Shown here: positions 1 through 12,394 of the stretch, piece by piece
Layout: the number at the start of each line of letters is the position of its first letter
Numbering within the stretch: position 1 is the stretch's first letter
Source: a bacterium
GTDB lineage: Bacteria > Planctomycetota > UBA1135 > UBA2386
Assembly (NCBI GenBank): GCA_030432695.1
Contig: JAUILN010000010.1
Coordinates: 178,910-242,909 of the forward strand
Direction of reading: 5' to 3'
DNA: 64,000 nt
Notes under the pieces: model-generated
Told to the model about the DNA's origin: nothing
What the model saw: only the letters and a program-made list of their open reading frames with translations
Database searches by the model: none
Program-made: the position numbers and the translations under genes

Positions 1-2035
1 AGGTGCCGCGGCCCTGCGTCATCGAACGCAGCGAGGTCGAGTACTGGAACATCTCCGAGAGCGGCACACGACCCATGATCGCGGTCTGGCCGCCCGGCTT
101 GGCGGTCATCTCCTCGACGACGCCACGCCGCGAGCTGAGGTCACCGATCACGTCACCGGTGTACTGCTCCGGGCTCTCGATCTCGATGCGCATGATCGGC
201 TCGAGCAGCGTCGCATTGCCCTCGACGGCGAGGCGGAACGCCAGCACGCCGGCGGCCTCGAACGCCATGTTGCTCGAGTCGACGTCGTGGCTCTGACCGT
301 CGTAGAGCTCGGCGCGGACCTTGACGAACGGGAAGCCGAGGCGGCCACCGCCCTTCACCGCGTTCTTCAGGCCCGCCTCGATCGAAGGGATGTACTCCTT
401 CGGAACCGCGCCACCGGTGATCTTGTTGACGAACTCGAGCTGCTCGACGTCCTCGGCCGGGCTGAAGCGGATCTTGCACACCGCGTACTGACCCGAACCA
501 CCGGACTGCTTGATGTGCCGCGCCTCGACGTCCTTCGGCGCGGTGAGCGCCTGGCGGTAGGCGACCTTCGGCTTGCCCTGGTTGACCTCGATCTTGAACT
601 CGTCGCGCAGGCGGTTGCAGATGACTTCGAGGTGAAGCTCACCCATGCCGCTGATGACCATCTGACCGGTCTGCTCATCGGTCCGAGCCTTGAAGCTCGG
701 GTCCTCGCGAAGCAGCTTGCCGACGGCGATCATCAGCTTGTCGCGGTCACCGCCGGCCTTCGGTTCGATGGCGATCGAGATCACGGTCTCGGCGAATGTG
801 ATCGCCTCGTACATGATCGGGTGGGAACGGTTGCACAGCGTGTCGCCGGTGGCCGCGTCCTTGACACCCACCACCGCGACGATATCGCCGGCCCGCGCCA
901 CCTCGATCGGCTCCCGCTGCGCGGCGTGCATCCGCATGATGCGGCCGATGCGCTCCTCCTTGCCGGTGCGCGGGTTGAAGTACTTCTCACCCTGCTCGAG
1001 CTTGCCGGAGTAGACGCGCACGAACGTGAGGTCACCGTTGGGATCGCTGATGGTCTTGAAGGCCATCGCGCCGGGCGGCTCCGTGGAGACCATCGGCCGG
1101 ACGATCTTCTCACCGGTGTCCGGGTGCATTCCTTCGACCGGCGGAACGTCGCTCGGCGACGGCAGGTAGTCCACCACCGCGTCCAGCAGGTTCTGCACGC
1201 CCTTGTCCTTGAACGCCGAACCAGCGAGGACCGGGGTGAGCTTGAGCTGCGTCGTGCCGCTGCGAATCGCGGTCTTGATCTCCTCGATCGTGACCTCTTC
1301 GCCCTCGACGAACTTCTCGAGCATCTCGTCGTGGAACTCCGCGACGTTCTCGATCATCTCCTCGCGCCGCGCCTTGGCTTCGTCCAGCAGGTTGGCCGGC
1401 ACATCGGAGATCGTCAGGTCCTTCGCGCCCTCGACCCAGGTGTAGGCCTTGAACTCGACCAGGTCGATCACACCCTTGAAGTCCTTCTCCGCGCCGATCG
1501 GCATCTGGATCGGCACCGCATTGGCGCCGAGCCGGGTCTTCATGGTCTCGACGGCGTTGTAGAAGTCGGCGCCGGTGCGGTCCATCTTGTTGACGAACGC
1601 GAGCCGCGGCACCCGGTACTTGTTGCCCTGGCGCCAGACGGTCTCCGACTGCGGCTGCACGCCGGCCACACCGCAGAACACGCCAACCGCGCCGTCGAGG
1701 ACGCGCAGCGAGCGCTCCACTTCAACGGTGAAGTCCACGTGCCCCGGCGTATCGATCAGCGACAGGAAGTAGTCCTTCCAGGTGCAGGTGGTCGCCGCCG
1801 AGGTGATCGTGATCCCGCGCTCCTGCTCCTCCTTGAGATAGTCCATCGTGGCCGCGCCATCGTGGACCTCGCCGACCTTGTGGCTCTTGCCGGTGATGAA
1901 CAGGATGCGTTCGCTCACCGTCGTCTTGCCCGCGTCGATGTGCGCGATGATGCCGAAGTTGCGCGTCTTCTGCAGACGCTGCCCCTCCTTGGAAGCCTTT
2001 TTCTTCGACTGGTCCTGGACGTTGACGTCGGTCAT
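1..2035 (-). CDS. fusA: Elongation factor G, 3' end truncated by the window edge
   Basis: Reverse-strand translation from ATG at 2035: [46 protein letters not shown]...[64 protein letters not shown]1 AHIDAGKTT and G3 DTPGH motifs. Missing from the ORF track because it runs off the left edge. Confidence 0.97.
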   Translation of the reverse strand, partial: MTDVNVQDQSKKKASKEGQRLQKTRNFGIIAHIDAGKTTVSERILFITGKSHKVGEVHDGAATMDYLKEEQERGITITSAATTCTWKDYFLSLIDTPGHVDFTVEVERSLRVLDGAVGVFCGVAGVQPQSETVWRQGNKYRVPRLAFVNKMDRTGADFYNAVETMKTRLGANAVPIQMPIGAEKDFKGVIDLVEFKAYTWVEGAKDLTISDVPANLLDEAKARREEMIENVAEFHDEMLEKFVEGEEVTIEEIKTAIRSGTTQLKLTPVLAGSAFKDKGVQNLLDAVVDYLPSPSDVPPVEGMHPDTGEKIVRPMVSTEPPGAMAFKTISDPNGDLTFVRVYSGKLEQGEKYFNPRTGKEERIGRIMRMHAAQREPIEVARAGDIVAVVGVKDAATGDTLCNRSHPIMYEAITFAETVISIAIEPKAGGDRDKLMIAVGKLLREDPSFKARTDEQTGQMVISGMGELHLEVICNRLRDEFKIEVNQGKPKVAYRQALTAPKDVEARHIKQSGGSGQYAVCKIRFSPAEDVEQLEFVNKITGGAVPKEYIPSIEAGLKNAVKGGGRLGFPFVKVRAELYDGQSHDVDSSNMAFEAAGVLAFRLAVEGNATLLEPIMRIEIESPEQYTGDVIGDLSSRRGVVEEMTAKPGGQTAIMGRVPLSEMFQYSTSLRSMTQGRGT

Positions 2036-2222
2036 CTGATTTACCCTCGGACGAGGGCCTCGGTCGGTTGCGCGGAGGGACGGTTCTGGACTCGCGGAAG
2101 CGCCGTCCACGCCTCCGGATACGGCCACAGGAGCGGCCTTCGGGAAGGGCTCGGTGATGGCTCTCTCGACGGGCGGGAAGGCTGGTTGGGCGGGAATGCC
2201 CGATCACCGAAAATGGCCGAGC

Positions 2223-2250
2223 ATTGTATGGGTGACGGGGGGGTCGTCAA
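2223..2250 (-). promoter_or_regulatory. Putative sigma70-type promoter for fusA
   Basis: On the minus strand: TTGACG - 16 bp - TACAAT, about 190 bp upstream of the fusA ATG in a non-coding gap. Confidence 0.45.
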
Positions 2251-2304
2251 GGCTCCCCGGGGACTGGCCGGAGCGATCGAGCGAAGCCCGTTCGAGCCGC
2301 CGCG

Positions 2305-3015
2305 TCAGACCCGCAGCTCGGGCGCCAGCGCGGCCAGCAACGCGGCGGCCATCTCCCGGGCACCCCGGGTCGACGCGCAAGTCCGCTGGTTCATCTCGAT
2401 CTCCATCCCGACGTAGGCCCGGCCGGAGCGCTCGCGACGGAGCCGCATGCAGAAGCCGTCCTCCAACCCCGAGTAGGGCCAGTTTCGACGCACCCGGTAG
2501 CCGGCCACGACGAGCCGCTGGTACAGCCGGTCGGCCAGAGCCCGCTCGCGCGGTCGACTCGGCCAATACATGAGGGCGAAGTCGTTGGTCCGCTCGGGGG
2601 CGTCGGGACGAATCCGGGGCGTGAAGGAGTGGATGCTCAAGTGCACGACCGAGCGATCCCGCGTCACCACCTGATCCAGGTCAGCCTCCACTGCCTCGCG
2701 CCAGGGCCACCAGTAGCGTTCGAGCCGCTCGCGCCGGCCACGGGTGTCGAGATCGACGTTCGCCGGGATCGGCAGCCCCTCCGGCCGAAGGCGGCGGGCG
2801 ACCACGTGCGGATGGAACGCCGAACGGTTCAGGTCCGCGACCAGGCGCGACCAACGCCCGAGGTGCAGCGGCGCGCCGTAGGCCCCGGCCAGGATCCGAC
2901 CGGCCGTCGCTGCACCCGGATCCCAGGCATGGTGCCCCTCGAGCCAGGACGACTCGAGTCCGAGTCCGTCCAACTCTGCCGGCACCCGCCGACTGGCGTG
3001 CTCGACGGTGACCAC
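2305..3015 (-). CDS. N-formylglutamate amidohydrolase family protein
   Basis: 236 aa ORF; VTVEHASRRVP..., SIHSFTP, NWPYSGLEDGF, VGMEIEMNQ resemble the FGase family pattern. Confidence 0.83.
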   Translation of the reverse strand: MVTVEHASRRVPAELDGLGLESSWLEGHHAWDPGAATAGRILAGAYGAPLHLGRWSRLVADLNRSAFHPHVVARRLRPEGLPIPANVDLDTRGRRERLERYWWPWREAVEADLDQVVTRDRSVVHLSIHSFTPRIRPDAPERTNDFALMYWPSRPRERALADRLYQRLVVAGYRVRRNWPYSGLEDGFCMRLRRERSGRAYVGMEIEMNQRTCASTRGAREMAAALLAALAPELRV

Positions 3016-3052
3016 GACCTGGCGCCGCCGAAAGCGCGCGCCGGTCGACCGG

Positions 3053-4444
3053 TCAGACGTCAGCGACCACTCCCTGCGACGGCAGGCCGTCCGGCGTCAT
3101 GTCGTTCAGGCCCGACTTGCGGTGCTCGGCCAGCTCGCGCATCCAACCCTCGTAGAAGAACTCCGACTCGCCGAACGCCGGCTCCAGGTCGTCGAGCCAC
3201 ATCGCCTGCGGGTCGAACTTCGCGAAGAAGATCCGGTTGGCCCACTCGGTCCTGCGACACTGCAGGAACTTCAGCACGAAGACCTTCTCGCCGTGGACCT
3301 CGGCGATCCCGTCGACGCAGACCTTGCCCGGAGTCGCCGACATCGACGGTCCGCGCACCGTCCGCGCGACCCCCGACACCTGGGCGTAGGCCCGGTTGTA
3401 GATGTCGAACGCCTCGGCCAACGGCACCTCGAAGTAGTCGCGCGCGCCGGTGTCGCGCTCGACGAACATGTAGTAGGGCACGGCTCCGAGATCCACCTGG
3501 GTCTGCCACATGCGTGCCCAGGTGTCGGCGTCGTCGTTCACGTGGCGGATCAACGGCGCCTGGCAGCGCACCACCGCGCCGCTGTCGATGATCCGTCGGA
3601 CGGCCTGCTGGGCCACCTCGGTCTCGAGTTCGACCGGGTGACTGTAGTGAGCCATCAGCGCGACGTGCTTGCCGGCCGCGACGATCTCCTCGAACAGCTG
3701 GATGAGGTCGTCGGAGTCCGGACCCTGGGTGAAGCGGTAGGGCCAGTAGGCCGGCGCCTTGGTACCGAATCGGATCGTCTTCAGGTGGTCGAGCCCGGAC
3801 CGCAGCAGCGGCTCGACGTAGCGTCGCAGCACCTTGGTGCTCATCACCATCGGATCGCCGCCCGTGAACAGCACGTCGGTGATCTCGGGGTGGGCCGCGA
3901 CGTAGCGCACCAGGTGGTCGGCCTCGCGGTCGAGGAACTTCAGCTCGTCGATGCCGACGAACTGCGCCCACCGGAAGCAGTAGGTGCAGTAGGAGTGACA
4001 GGTCTGGCCGTTGGCCGGGAAGAACAGCACCGTCTGGCGGTACTTGTGCTGCATGCCCTGCAGGAGCTGGCCGTCGAGCCGCGGCACGTTGAGTTCCTTC
4101 TGCCCCGCGGGGTGCGGGTTCATCGCGAACTGGATGGTCCGGGCCGCCGCCTGGATCTCGGCCTCGGGCGCATCGCGCCGCACGAGGTCGAGCATCGTCG
4201 CGAAGTCCTCGTCGTGCAGCATCCCGGCCTGCGGGAAGGTCAGCTGGAACATCGGATCATCGGGGACCCGGTCCCAGTCGATGAGATCCTCGAGGACGTA
4301 GTTGTTGACGCGGAACGGCAGCACCGCGGAGACCGCCCGGATCGCATCCTGCTGCTCCCGGTCGAGCCGGGCGATCTGCGGGATCCGATCGAGCTGCTTG
4401 CGCTGGAAGACCTTGAAGGCCCGTGGCTCGAGCAGGTTGGACAT
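3053..4444 (-). CDS. KamA/lysine 2,3-aminomutase-family radical SAM protein
   Basis: CHSYCTYCFRW (CxxxCxxC) radical SAM motif; LFTGGDPMVMS; ATG at 4444 preceded by a purine-rich SD (GAGGAAGT). Confidence 0.92.
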   Translation of the reverse strand: MSNLLEPRAFKVFQRKQLDRIPQIARLDREQQDAIRAVSAVLPFRVNNYVLEDLIDWDRVPDDPMFQLTFPQAGMLHDEDFATMLDLVRRDAPEAEIQAAARTIQFAMNPHPAGQKELNVPRLDGQLLQGMQHKYRQTVLFFPANGQTCHSYCTYCFRWAQFVGIDELKFLDREADHLVRYVAAHPEITDVLFTGGDPMVMSTKVLRRYVEPLLRSGLDHLKTIRFGTKAPAYWPYRFTQGPDSDDLIQLFEEIVAAGKHVALMAHYSHPVELETEVAQQAVRRIIDSGAVVRCQAPLIRHVNDDADTWARMWQTQVDLGAVPYYMFVERDTGARDYFEVPLAEAFDIYNRAYAQVSGVARTVRGPSMSATPGKVCVDGIAEVHGEKVFVLKFLQCRRTEWANRIFFAKFDPQAMWLDDLEPAFGESEFFYEGWMRELAEHRKSGLNDMTPDGLPSQGVVADV

Positions 4445-4769
4445 ACTTCCTCGCTGGAGACGGTTGGCCCCCGCTCGGTACGCAACGCGAGCGGGGTGGT
4501 GATGAAGCCGGATACGCCTCCCGACGACCGGATCGGCCATCGGGGTCTGGCACGGAGAGCGCCGGACGAAACAGACACACCGGACGGTGAGGAGCCGTCA
4601 GGCTCACGGGGCACCCGAGGACCACCCGCAGGGCGGCCCGCCTCACCAATCTTCAGGAGGCCTTCCCGATTCCACGGTGCCCGGAGTCGGAAGGACGACC
4701 ATTGTGGGCCGCGGGCCGCGCGCGGCAAGTCCAGGCCCTCCAAGGGCTTCCAATCAGGCCGCCGCGGAG

Positions 4770-4796
4770 CCGGGCGGAGCCCGGTAACTCACCGGG
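4770..4796. promoter_or_regulatory. Two overlapping, mutually exclusive hairpins in the long divergent intergenic region
   Basis: CCGGGC-GGA-GCCCGG (4770-4784) and CCCGGT-AACTC-ACCGGG (4780-4796) share the CCCGG segment. Confidence 0.35.
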
Positions 4797-4915
4797 TCAC
4801 CCCATTTTACAGCGAATCCAACGGGCGGGGAAATCCCCCGCGCGGGTCGTGGGGCCGGGTCCGACGGACGGCAGGACGAGGCCCGGAACGGGACGCGGTG
4901 GTAGCCTCCCCCACG

Positions 4916-6079
4916 ATGAAGCGCCTGCTGCTCCGACTCCTGCTGCTGGCCGTGTCCACCGCGGTGTTCCTCGGCCTGGCGGAATGGGGCTTCCGGATCT
5001 TCGGCCCGCGACCCGACCACGGCGCCCTCTACTACGCCGACGCCGACTTCCTCGAGGTCGACCTCAACACACCCGACGGGCAGGCGCGCGCGCTGAAGGT
5101 GCTCGAACAGGTGCCGGACGCCCCCCGCTTCCGGATGAACTTCAAGCCAGGAGTCACGGTCCACCTCTGCTACCGGGGCATGGAGGGCCGGGACCACTTC
5201 GACGACCACGGCTGCGTCGAGTTCGTGATCAACGCGCGTGGGATCCGGGACCGCGAGGAACTGTGCGAGCCGAAGCCCCCGGGGCAGCGCCGGGTCCTGT
5301 GTCTGGGTGACTCGACCACGGTAGGCTGGGGCGTGCCGCTCGAGACCACCTGGGTCCGCGGCATGGAGCGGAACCTCCGCAGCGAGGACGACGCGATCCG
5401 GACGGTCAACTGCGGCGCAGCCGGCGCCCAGTGCCCTGACGAGTACCTCCACGGCCTGCAGCACCGGTTCGCCGCCTTCGAGCCGGATGTGGTGTTGGTC
5501 ACGCTGTGCCCCAACGACCTGCTGCCGGTCAACGGCGGCATGGCGCAGTTCAACGTCGAAGCCCAGAAGCGGGCCATGGCGCCGGTCCCGGCCTGGGCGG
5601 GTTGGTCGGACTTCCTGACCCGCACGATCCGCGTCGCCCGCCGCGCCGACACCCTGCGTCTGCCCCCCGAGCGCGACGTCGTCGCCGAACTCCTCGCCCT
5701 GCGGCCGGACGAGTACCCGATCAACGGCCCCAGAGAGATGGGCGACATCTACTGGCAGAGCGGCAACCCGCAGCGCTCGCTGCTCGGGATCCACGCCTGG
5801 TGCCAGGAGCGCGGCATCCCGTTCGGGGTCGCGCTCTGGCCGTTCCTGCAGCAGCTCGACTCGCGCGAGGCACATCCGCTGGTCGAACTCCACGACCTGG
5901 TCGGCACGTTCTGCGAGGAACACGAGATCCCGTACCTGGATCTGCTCGACGTGTTCGTGGGCCAGGAGCCGAGTGCATTGTGGCTGACACCGAAGGACAT
6001 GCACGGCAATCCGGAGGCGCATGCCTTGACGGTGCCTGCCTACTCGGCGTTCGTGCGGGCTCTGCTGGCAGACCACTGA
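4916..6079 (+). CDS. SGNH/GDSL-hydrolase-like membrane-anchored protein
   Basis: N-terminal TM segment MKRLLLRLLLLAVSTAVFLGLAEWGF; VLCLGDSTTVGWGV (GDS block) and VLVTLCPNDL (catalytic-block-like). Start set by the TM/signal pattern. Confidence 0.7.
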   Translation: MKRLLLRLLLLAVSTAVFLGLAEWGFRIFGPRPDHGALYYADADFLEVDLNTPDGQARALKVLEQVPDAPRFRMNFKPGVTVHLCYRGMEGRDHFDDHGCVEFVINARGIRDREELCEPKPPGQRRVLCLGDSTTVGWGVPLETTWVRGMERNLRSEDDAIRTVNCGAAGAQCPDEYLHGLQHRFAAFEPDVVLVTLCPNDLLPVNGGMAQFNVEAQKRAMAPVPAWAGWSDFLTRTIRVARRADTLRLPPERDVVAELLALRPDEYPINGPREMGDIYWQSGNPQRSLLGIHAWCQERGIPFGVALWPFLQQLDSREAHPLVELHDLVGTFCEEHEIPYLDLLDVFVGQEPSALWLTPKDMHGNPEAHALTVPAYSAFVRALLADH

Positions 6080-6171
6080 CGCGGCAGCTCCGCGGGACAG
6101 GCCCCCCCGCCGAGACGGTCTCGAGATTCCCGCGGCGCCCGGAGTGAGGACTCCGTTCGTTCCGTGTGCAG

Positions 6172-6193
6172 CGCGCCCGACGGGACGGGCGCG
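6172..6193. terminator. GC-rich perfect hairpin downstream of the SGNH gene (possible terminator)
   Basis: CGCGCCCG-ACGGGA-CGGGCGCG, 8-bp perfect stem; no T-tract. Confidence 0.3.
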
Positions 6194-7343
6194 GGCCCTC
6201 ACGGAAGAACCTCGCTCGAACGCGATCCGCCTGGAGATCAAGGACCCGGCGCGGACCTTCACCCCCCCATGCTTCGGTCCCCGCTCCGTTCGCGGTCAAG
6301 CGCCGCGACTCTCTGCTCCTGTCTCGTCGTCCTCGCTCTGGCCGCCTGCTCCAAGGGCGGTGGAGGTGGCGGCGGACCCGCCGCTCCCCAGGTCGTGCCG
6401 GAGCTGAATCCGACTCCTCGATTCGTTTCGACCGGCACGCTCCGACTGACGGGCAAGAGCTTGCGAGCGGGTAGCCAGATCGATGTCCACGGTGGCCCGG
6501 AGGCGGTGACGACCACCCCCGAGGAGAAGGCCCGGAACTTCGATCTGGAGGTTCCGCTGCACGCCAACTGACTCAATCGCCTGCTTGTCCTCGAGCGGTT
6601 CGCGGAAGGCGGCTCCTCCCCAGGGCTCGTCGTCGAGGTCATCCAGGACGGGGAAGCGCCCACGCTGACGATCGACCACCCTGCCAGCGGAGCCCTCATC
6701 GGCTCGGAAACCGTGACCGTGGTCGGCCGGGTCGGCGACTGCCTGAGCGGTGAGTTCGGCCTCGAGGTCAGCGTCGACGGCCGACCGGCCCAGGTCGATG
6801 TCGGCACCGGCAGCAACGGCAGCTACCTGAGCGCCGCGATCAGCCTGCAGGCCGGCACCCGCCGGAGCATCCAGGTGGTCGCCAAGGACGCGGCCGGCAA
6901 CATCACGGAGCGCTCGATCGAGGTCGAACGCGGACCCGACACCGGGTTCCGGCTGCGGGGACTCCGCGGTGACCTGCAGACCGGTCCGATCCTGTCGCGA
7001 CTACCGCAACCACTCGAGGTCAGGGCGATCCGACCCGACGGCAGCGCCTTCGCCGGCAAGGTGATCCGCTTCCAGGTCGCGCGCTCCGACAGCGGGCTGG
7101 CGCTCGCTCCCGAGGGCGACACCGCAAGGACCCGCTCGATCGCCACCGACGGCGAAGGAGTGGCTCGCGTCTGGTGGACCCTCGGCTCCGACGCCGGGCT
7201 CGCCAACAACCGGGTCGAGGTCACCAGCCTGGATGCAGGCATCCCGCTGGTCTTCGTCGCCTCGGCCAAGGCCGGTGCCGTGAAGCAGATCAACGTCGCC
7301 GGGGGTCTGCTCAGCGACAACTACTTCTGTGCGCTGACGACAA

Positions 7344-7509
7344 CTAGTGGTGTGTCGCGGGAGACCATTCCGCCCAGCACGCGCCCTCGCGCCCAGGATC
7401 TCGCCCCGAAGCCTCGCCGAATCCACCGATTCGGCTGCGTTTCGCGGCTTCGACCTGAGCACGATTGCACGCACTGGATCGGAACGTGTCCCGTGACCCG
7501 ACCTCCTAG
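7344..7509. mobile_element. 166-bp full-length quasi-palindromic insertion element (MITE/REP-like), CTAG at both ends
   Basis: About 80-nt imperfect inverted-repeat arms around the perfect 8-bp core GCCGAATC-CACC-GATTCGGC (7416-7435); left arm CTAGTGGTGTGTCGCGGGAGACCATTCCGCCCAGCACGCGCCCTCGCGCCCAGG, right-arm complement CTAGGAGGTCGGGTCACGGGACACGTTCCGATCCAGTGCGTGCAATCGTGCTCAGG. Interrupts an otherwise recognisable reading frame. Confidence 0.6.
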
Positions 7510-8618
7510 CAAACAACAGCACCCTGAACGTGCAGCAGGTCCGCGGCGGCTTCTTCGCGGCTCCCGGCGAAGAGATCAGGTTCGCGGTGACTCGCCCCGA
7601 CGGCCAGGACGTCACCGCGCAGACCCGCAGCCAGGTGCTGGTCGGCGCCGAGCACATCGTGCTGGGCAGCGGAGGGTCGATCACGATCGTGTCCACGCCC
7701 CTCGGAACGCGGATCACTCCGGCTCCGGTCCATGGGCTGTTCGAGCATGAAGGCCAGATCGGGTTCGCCCTGCTCGACCGGGACTCGGACGGCTTCGAGG
7801 TCGCCATCTTCACCGACCCGCGGCGCGCCGGCGGCATTCCCCCGCGCCTCAACGAGAACGCGATCGTCAGCGTCGGCGGAGTCGTCGTACAACCCGACGT
7901 CTTCGGCCGATTCGAGCTGCCCAACCTCGCCGCACAGGGCCTGTTCGGCGCCGGTGGACCGGGCTCGGCACCGGACCTCCTCAGCGACGACGCGCTCCGC
8001 GTGACCGTGGTGATCCCGTCGGGTGACCGCAACTACTACGCGTTCAGCGAAGCGTTCCGGATCCGCCAGCGCGAGACCTATCAGCTCCAGGAGCTGACCT
8101 TCACCGAGACTCCCCCGCCGCTGCCCGAGTCGCTGCGCCTCACCCTCGGCATGCCGACGATCCGCATCGCCGAGTCGACCGCCACGACCACCATCGCCCG
8201 CCTCGGCGACGGCACCGAGCAGGACGTCAGCCCGGCCACCGAGTGGACCACCTACCGGACCAGCAATCCGGCAATCGCCAGGGTCGACGAGAACGGCGTG
8301 GTCCGCGGCGTCGCCGAAGGCAGCGCCTTCGTGACCGCGGTCAACGGCGGGGCGACGGCGGTCACCCGGGTTCGCGTCGCTCCCGACGACGCGCCGTCGA
8401 CGACGGTCATCGGCTTCGTGACGCTGCCCGACGGCTCCCCCGTGGCTGGCGCAACGGTCAGCCTGATCGGCCAGGGTTCGACGACCACGAGCGGTGCGAA
8501 CGGTCGCTTCGAGCTGCCGAACGTGGTGGTCGACGGCACGGTCACGGTGCTCGCCTCGGCGACCGTCGGCGAGGATCTGCTGCGCGGCACCTCCGGCCGC
8601 CTGGACCCGGTCCCCGAC

Positions 8619-8658
8619 GGACTCACCGACGCCGGACTCACCGACGCCGGACTCACCG
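8619..8658 (+). repeat. 15-bp coding tandem repeat (GGACTCACCGACGCC, about 2.7 copies)
   Basis: Encodes GLTDA-GLTDA-GLT in the IgGFc-type pseudogene. Confidence 0.9.
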
Positions 8659-9913
8659 TCCTGGAGGAGGCGACCTCGGCCGGAACCGACTTCCTCCTGG
8701 CATTCCCGGGCAACTTCGACGCCGACGGCGACCTGACGCTCTTCGTCACGGGCGACCTCGCGACCAGCGGCGAAGTGCAGATTCCGGGCATCGGCTTCGC
8801 CGAGACCTTCGAGGTGATGCCAGGCGAAGTCACCTCCGTGCCGATCCCGATCGCGGCGCAGGTGGATGTGGACGACGGGATCGCCGCCCGCGGGATCCAG
8901 GTCTCGACCATCCAGCCGGTGTGCGTCTACGCGCTGAATCGACGCTTCCAATCCACCGACGCCTACGCCGCGATCCCGATCCCGGCCTTCGGCAACGACC
9001 ACGTCATCGCGTCCTACGGTGGACTCGCAGGTAGTCAGCTCGCGGTCGCCGCGGTGGTCGCGGACACGGTGATCACCGTCACGCCAAGCCAGACCGTGGG
9101 CACCCGGACCGCCGGTGTCCCCTACGAGGTGACCCTGCAGCCCGGCGACGTCTACCAGCTCCGGGCCGCCGGGCAGGACGTCAGCGGCACCCGCGTCCAG
9201 TCCGATCAACCCCTCGGTGTGTTCGGCTCGCACCGCTGCGCATACGTGCCCGCGGGTGTCGAAGCATGCGACCACCTGATCGAGATGCTGCCGGCCACCC
9301 CCATCTGGCGGGAGCGCGTGTTCACGGTCAGCCTCGCCGGCCGCTCTGGCGGGGACACGTTCCGGATCTTCGCACGCGAAGATGCGACCGCGGTGACGAT
9401 CGACGGGCCGACGCCCCAGTCGTTCAACCTCGACGAAGGGGAGTTCCGAGAAGTCGTCCTGGACGGGACCAACAGCATCAGCGGCGACCGCCCCATCCTG
9501 GTGATGCAGTACGCCAACGGCAGCCGATTCGACAACCGCGTCGGAGACCCGTTCATGATGCTGCTGCCCTGGGAGAACCAGTTCCAGAGCGCCTACACGG
9601 TGGCCACGCCGACCAGCGGATTCAGCACGCACTTCGTGAACGTGGTCGTGCCGACCGCCACCGCCCAGGCGGGCGGCCTGTCGCTGAACGGCTCCTCGGT
9701 GGCCGCATCGATGTTCGAACCGATCTCGGGTAGCACGTGGTCGGGTGCCCGTCTCCCGATCTCGGCGGGAACGCACCAGCTCTCCGCCCCGACATCCTTC
9801 GGCATCTATGTCTACGGCTGGGGCAATTTCGACAGCTATGGCTATCCCGGCGGTATGAGCCTCGGCTCGCGTTGAACGGGACGTGACGCGGGCCGCCCCC
9901 GTCCGCCGTGACG

Positions 9914-10207
9914 TCATGCACTCCGTGTCGCGTAGTCGGTGAAGGTCAACCACACCAGTATGACCAACACCATCGCGACCGCCGCCGCGGTGACCACGGT
10001 GCCGCGGTCGGCGTCGCGCAGCCCCATGTAGAACCAGGCGACCAGTCCGGCCTTGAAGGTGGCGAGCGACAGCGACACGGCGAGTCCGATCCCGGCCGGC
10101 AGAAGTGGCGGCACGCAGACCGCCGCCAGCAGGGCGAGCAGCAGCACGCTCCCGACCAGGTGGATGCGCCGTCCGCCGTGCCGTGTCCCTCGAGCACTCC
10201 CTGTCAC
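9914..10207 (-). CDS. Cytochrome c oxidase subunit IV-like small membrane protein
   Basis: GTG start overlaps the stop of the subunit III gene; three hydrophobic helices with ATFKAGLVAWFYMGLRDADRGTV, typical of the COX IV prokaryotic family. Confidence 0.8.
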   Translation of the reverse strand: MTGSARGTRHGGRRIHLVGSVLLLALLAAVCVPPLLPAGIGLAVSLSLATFKAGLVAWFYMGLRDADRGTVVTAAAVAMVLVILVWLTFTDYATRSA

Positions 10208-10780
10208 GACACTCCCTCCGCGCGGTAGACGTAGAGCAGCGGGAAGAGGTAGATCCAGACCACGTCGACCGCGTGCCAGTAGATGCCCACGCAGTGCATA
10301 CGCTGGTGCTCCGCCCGCCAGGCCGCCCAGCCCACCAGGCCGATGCCGACCAGGAGGTGCAGCGCGTGCAGGGCGGTGAAGGTGAAGTAGCAGACGAAGA
10401 ACAGCTCGACCGGCGCGGCGTCGTCCGCGCCGAAGCGAAACCCCGGACCGGGCAGGTGGCCGGCCTCGATCGAGTGGCGGTACTCCAGCAGCTTGATGCC
10501 GAGGAACACCAGCCCGAGCCCCGCGGTGGCCAGCGCCGCCCAGCGCCCACGACGGATCGCACCCCGCTCGCACGCTCGCACCGACCACACCATCGCCATG
10601 CTGCTCAGCAGCAGCATGGCGGTGTTCGTGGCGCCGAGCGGCAGGCTCAACGTGCCGGCACCCCGGGCGAATGCCCCGGCGTGCTCGACCCGCAGCACCG
10701 CCAATGCCACCAGCGCCGCGCCGAGCAACAGCGACTCGCTGCCGACGAACAGCCACACGCCGTGGACCGCAGGGGACGCC

Positions 10781-10806
<26 letters not shown>
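10204..10806 (-). CDS. coxC: Cytochrome c oxidase subunit III
   Basis: [17 protein letters not shown]..., [40 protein letters not shown]. Confidence 0.92.
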
Positions 10807-12385
<1,579 letters not shown>

Positions 12386-12394
12386 GGAACCTCC

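Larger units (their letters stand above)
6269..9875 (+). pseudogene. Disrupted lipoprotein with Ig-like/carboxypeptidase-regulatory domains and a C-terminal IgGFc-binding-type domain
   Basis: Signal peptide/lipobox MLRSPL...VVLALAACSKGG; coding frame continues past an in-frame TGA at 6569-6571 (HAN*LNRLLVLERFAEGG), then shifts frame across about 7322-7517; resumes LANNSTLNVQQVRGGFFAAPGEEIRF to ...MSLGSR. C-terminal FNRRFQSTDAYAAIPI...LPWENQFQSAYTVATP...STHFVNVVVP resembles IgGFc-binding. Confidence 0.7.

Noticed and set aside
287-2416. 709-aa plus-strand ORF
   Set aside because: Antisense of fusA; composition typical of a GC-rich shadow ORF.
6569-6571. TGA read as selenocysteine or programmed readthrough
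   Set aside because: Position is not a redox motif, no SECIS-like hairpin was identified, and the gene carries a second lesion downstream; a nonsense mutation is simpler.
7506-10562. 1018-aa minus-strand ORF
   Set aside because: Antisense to the IgGFc-type gene and out of frame with the cox genes.
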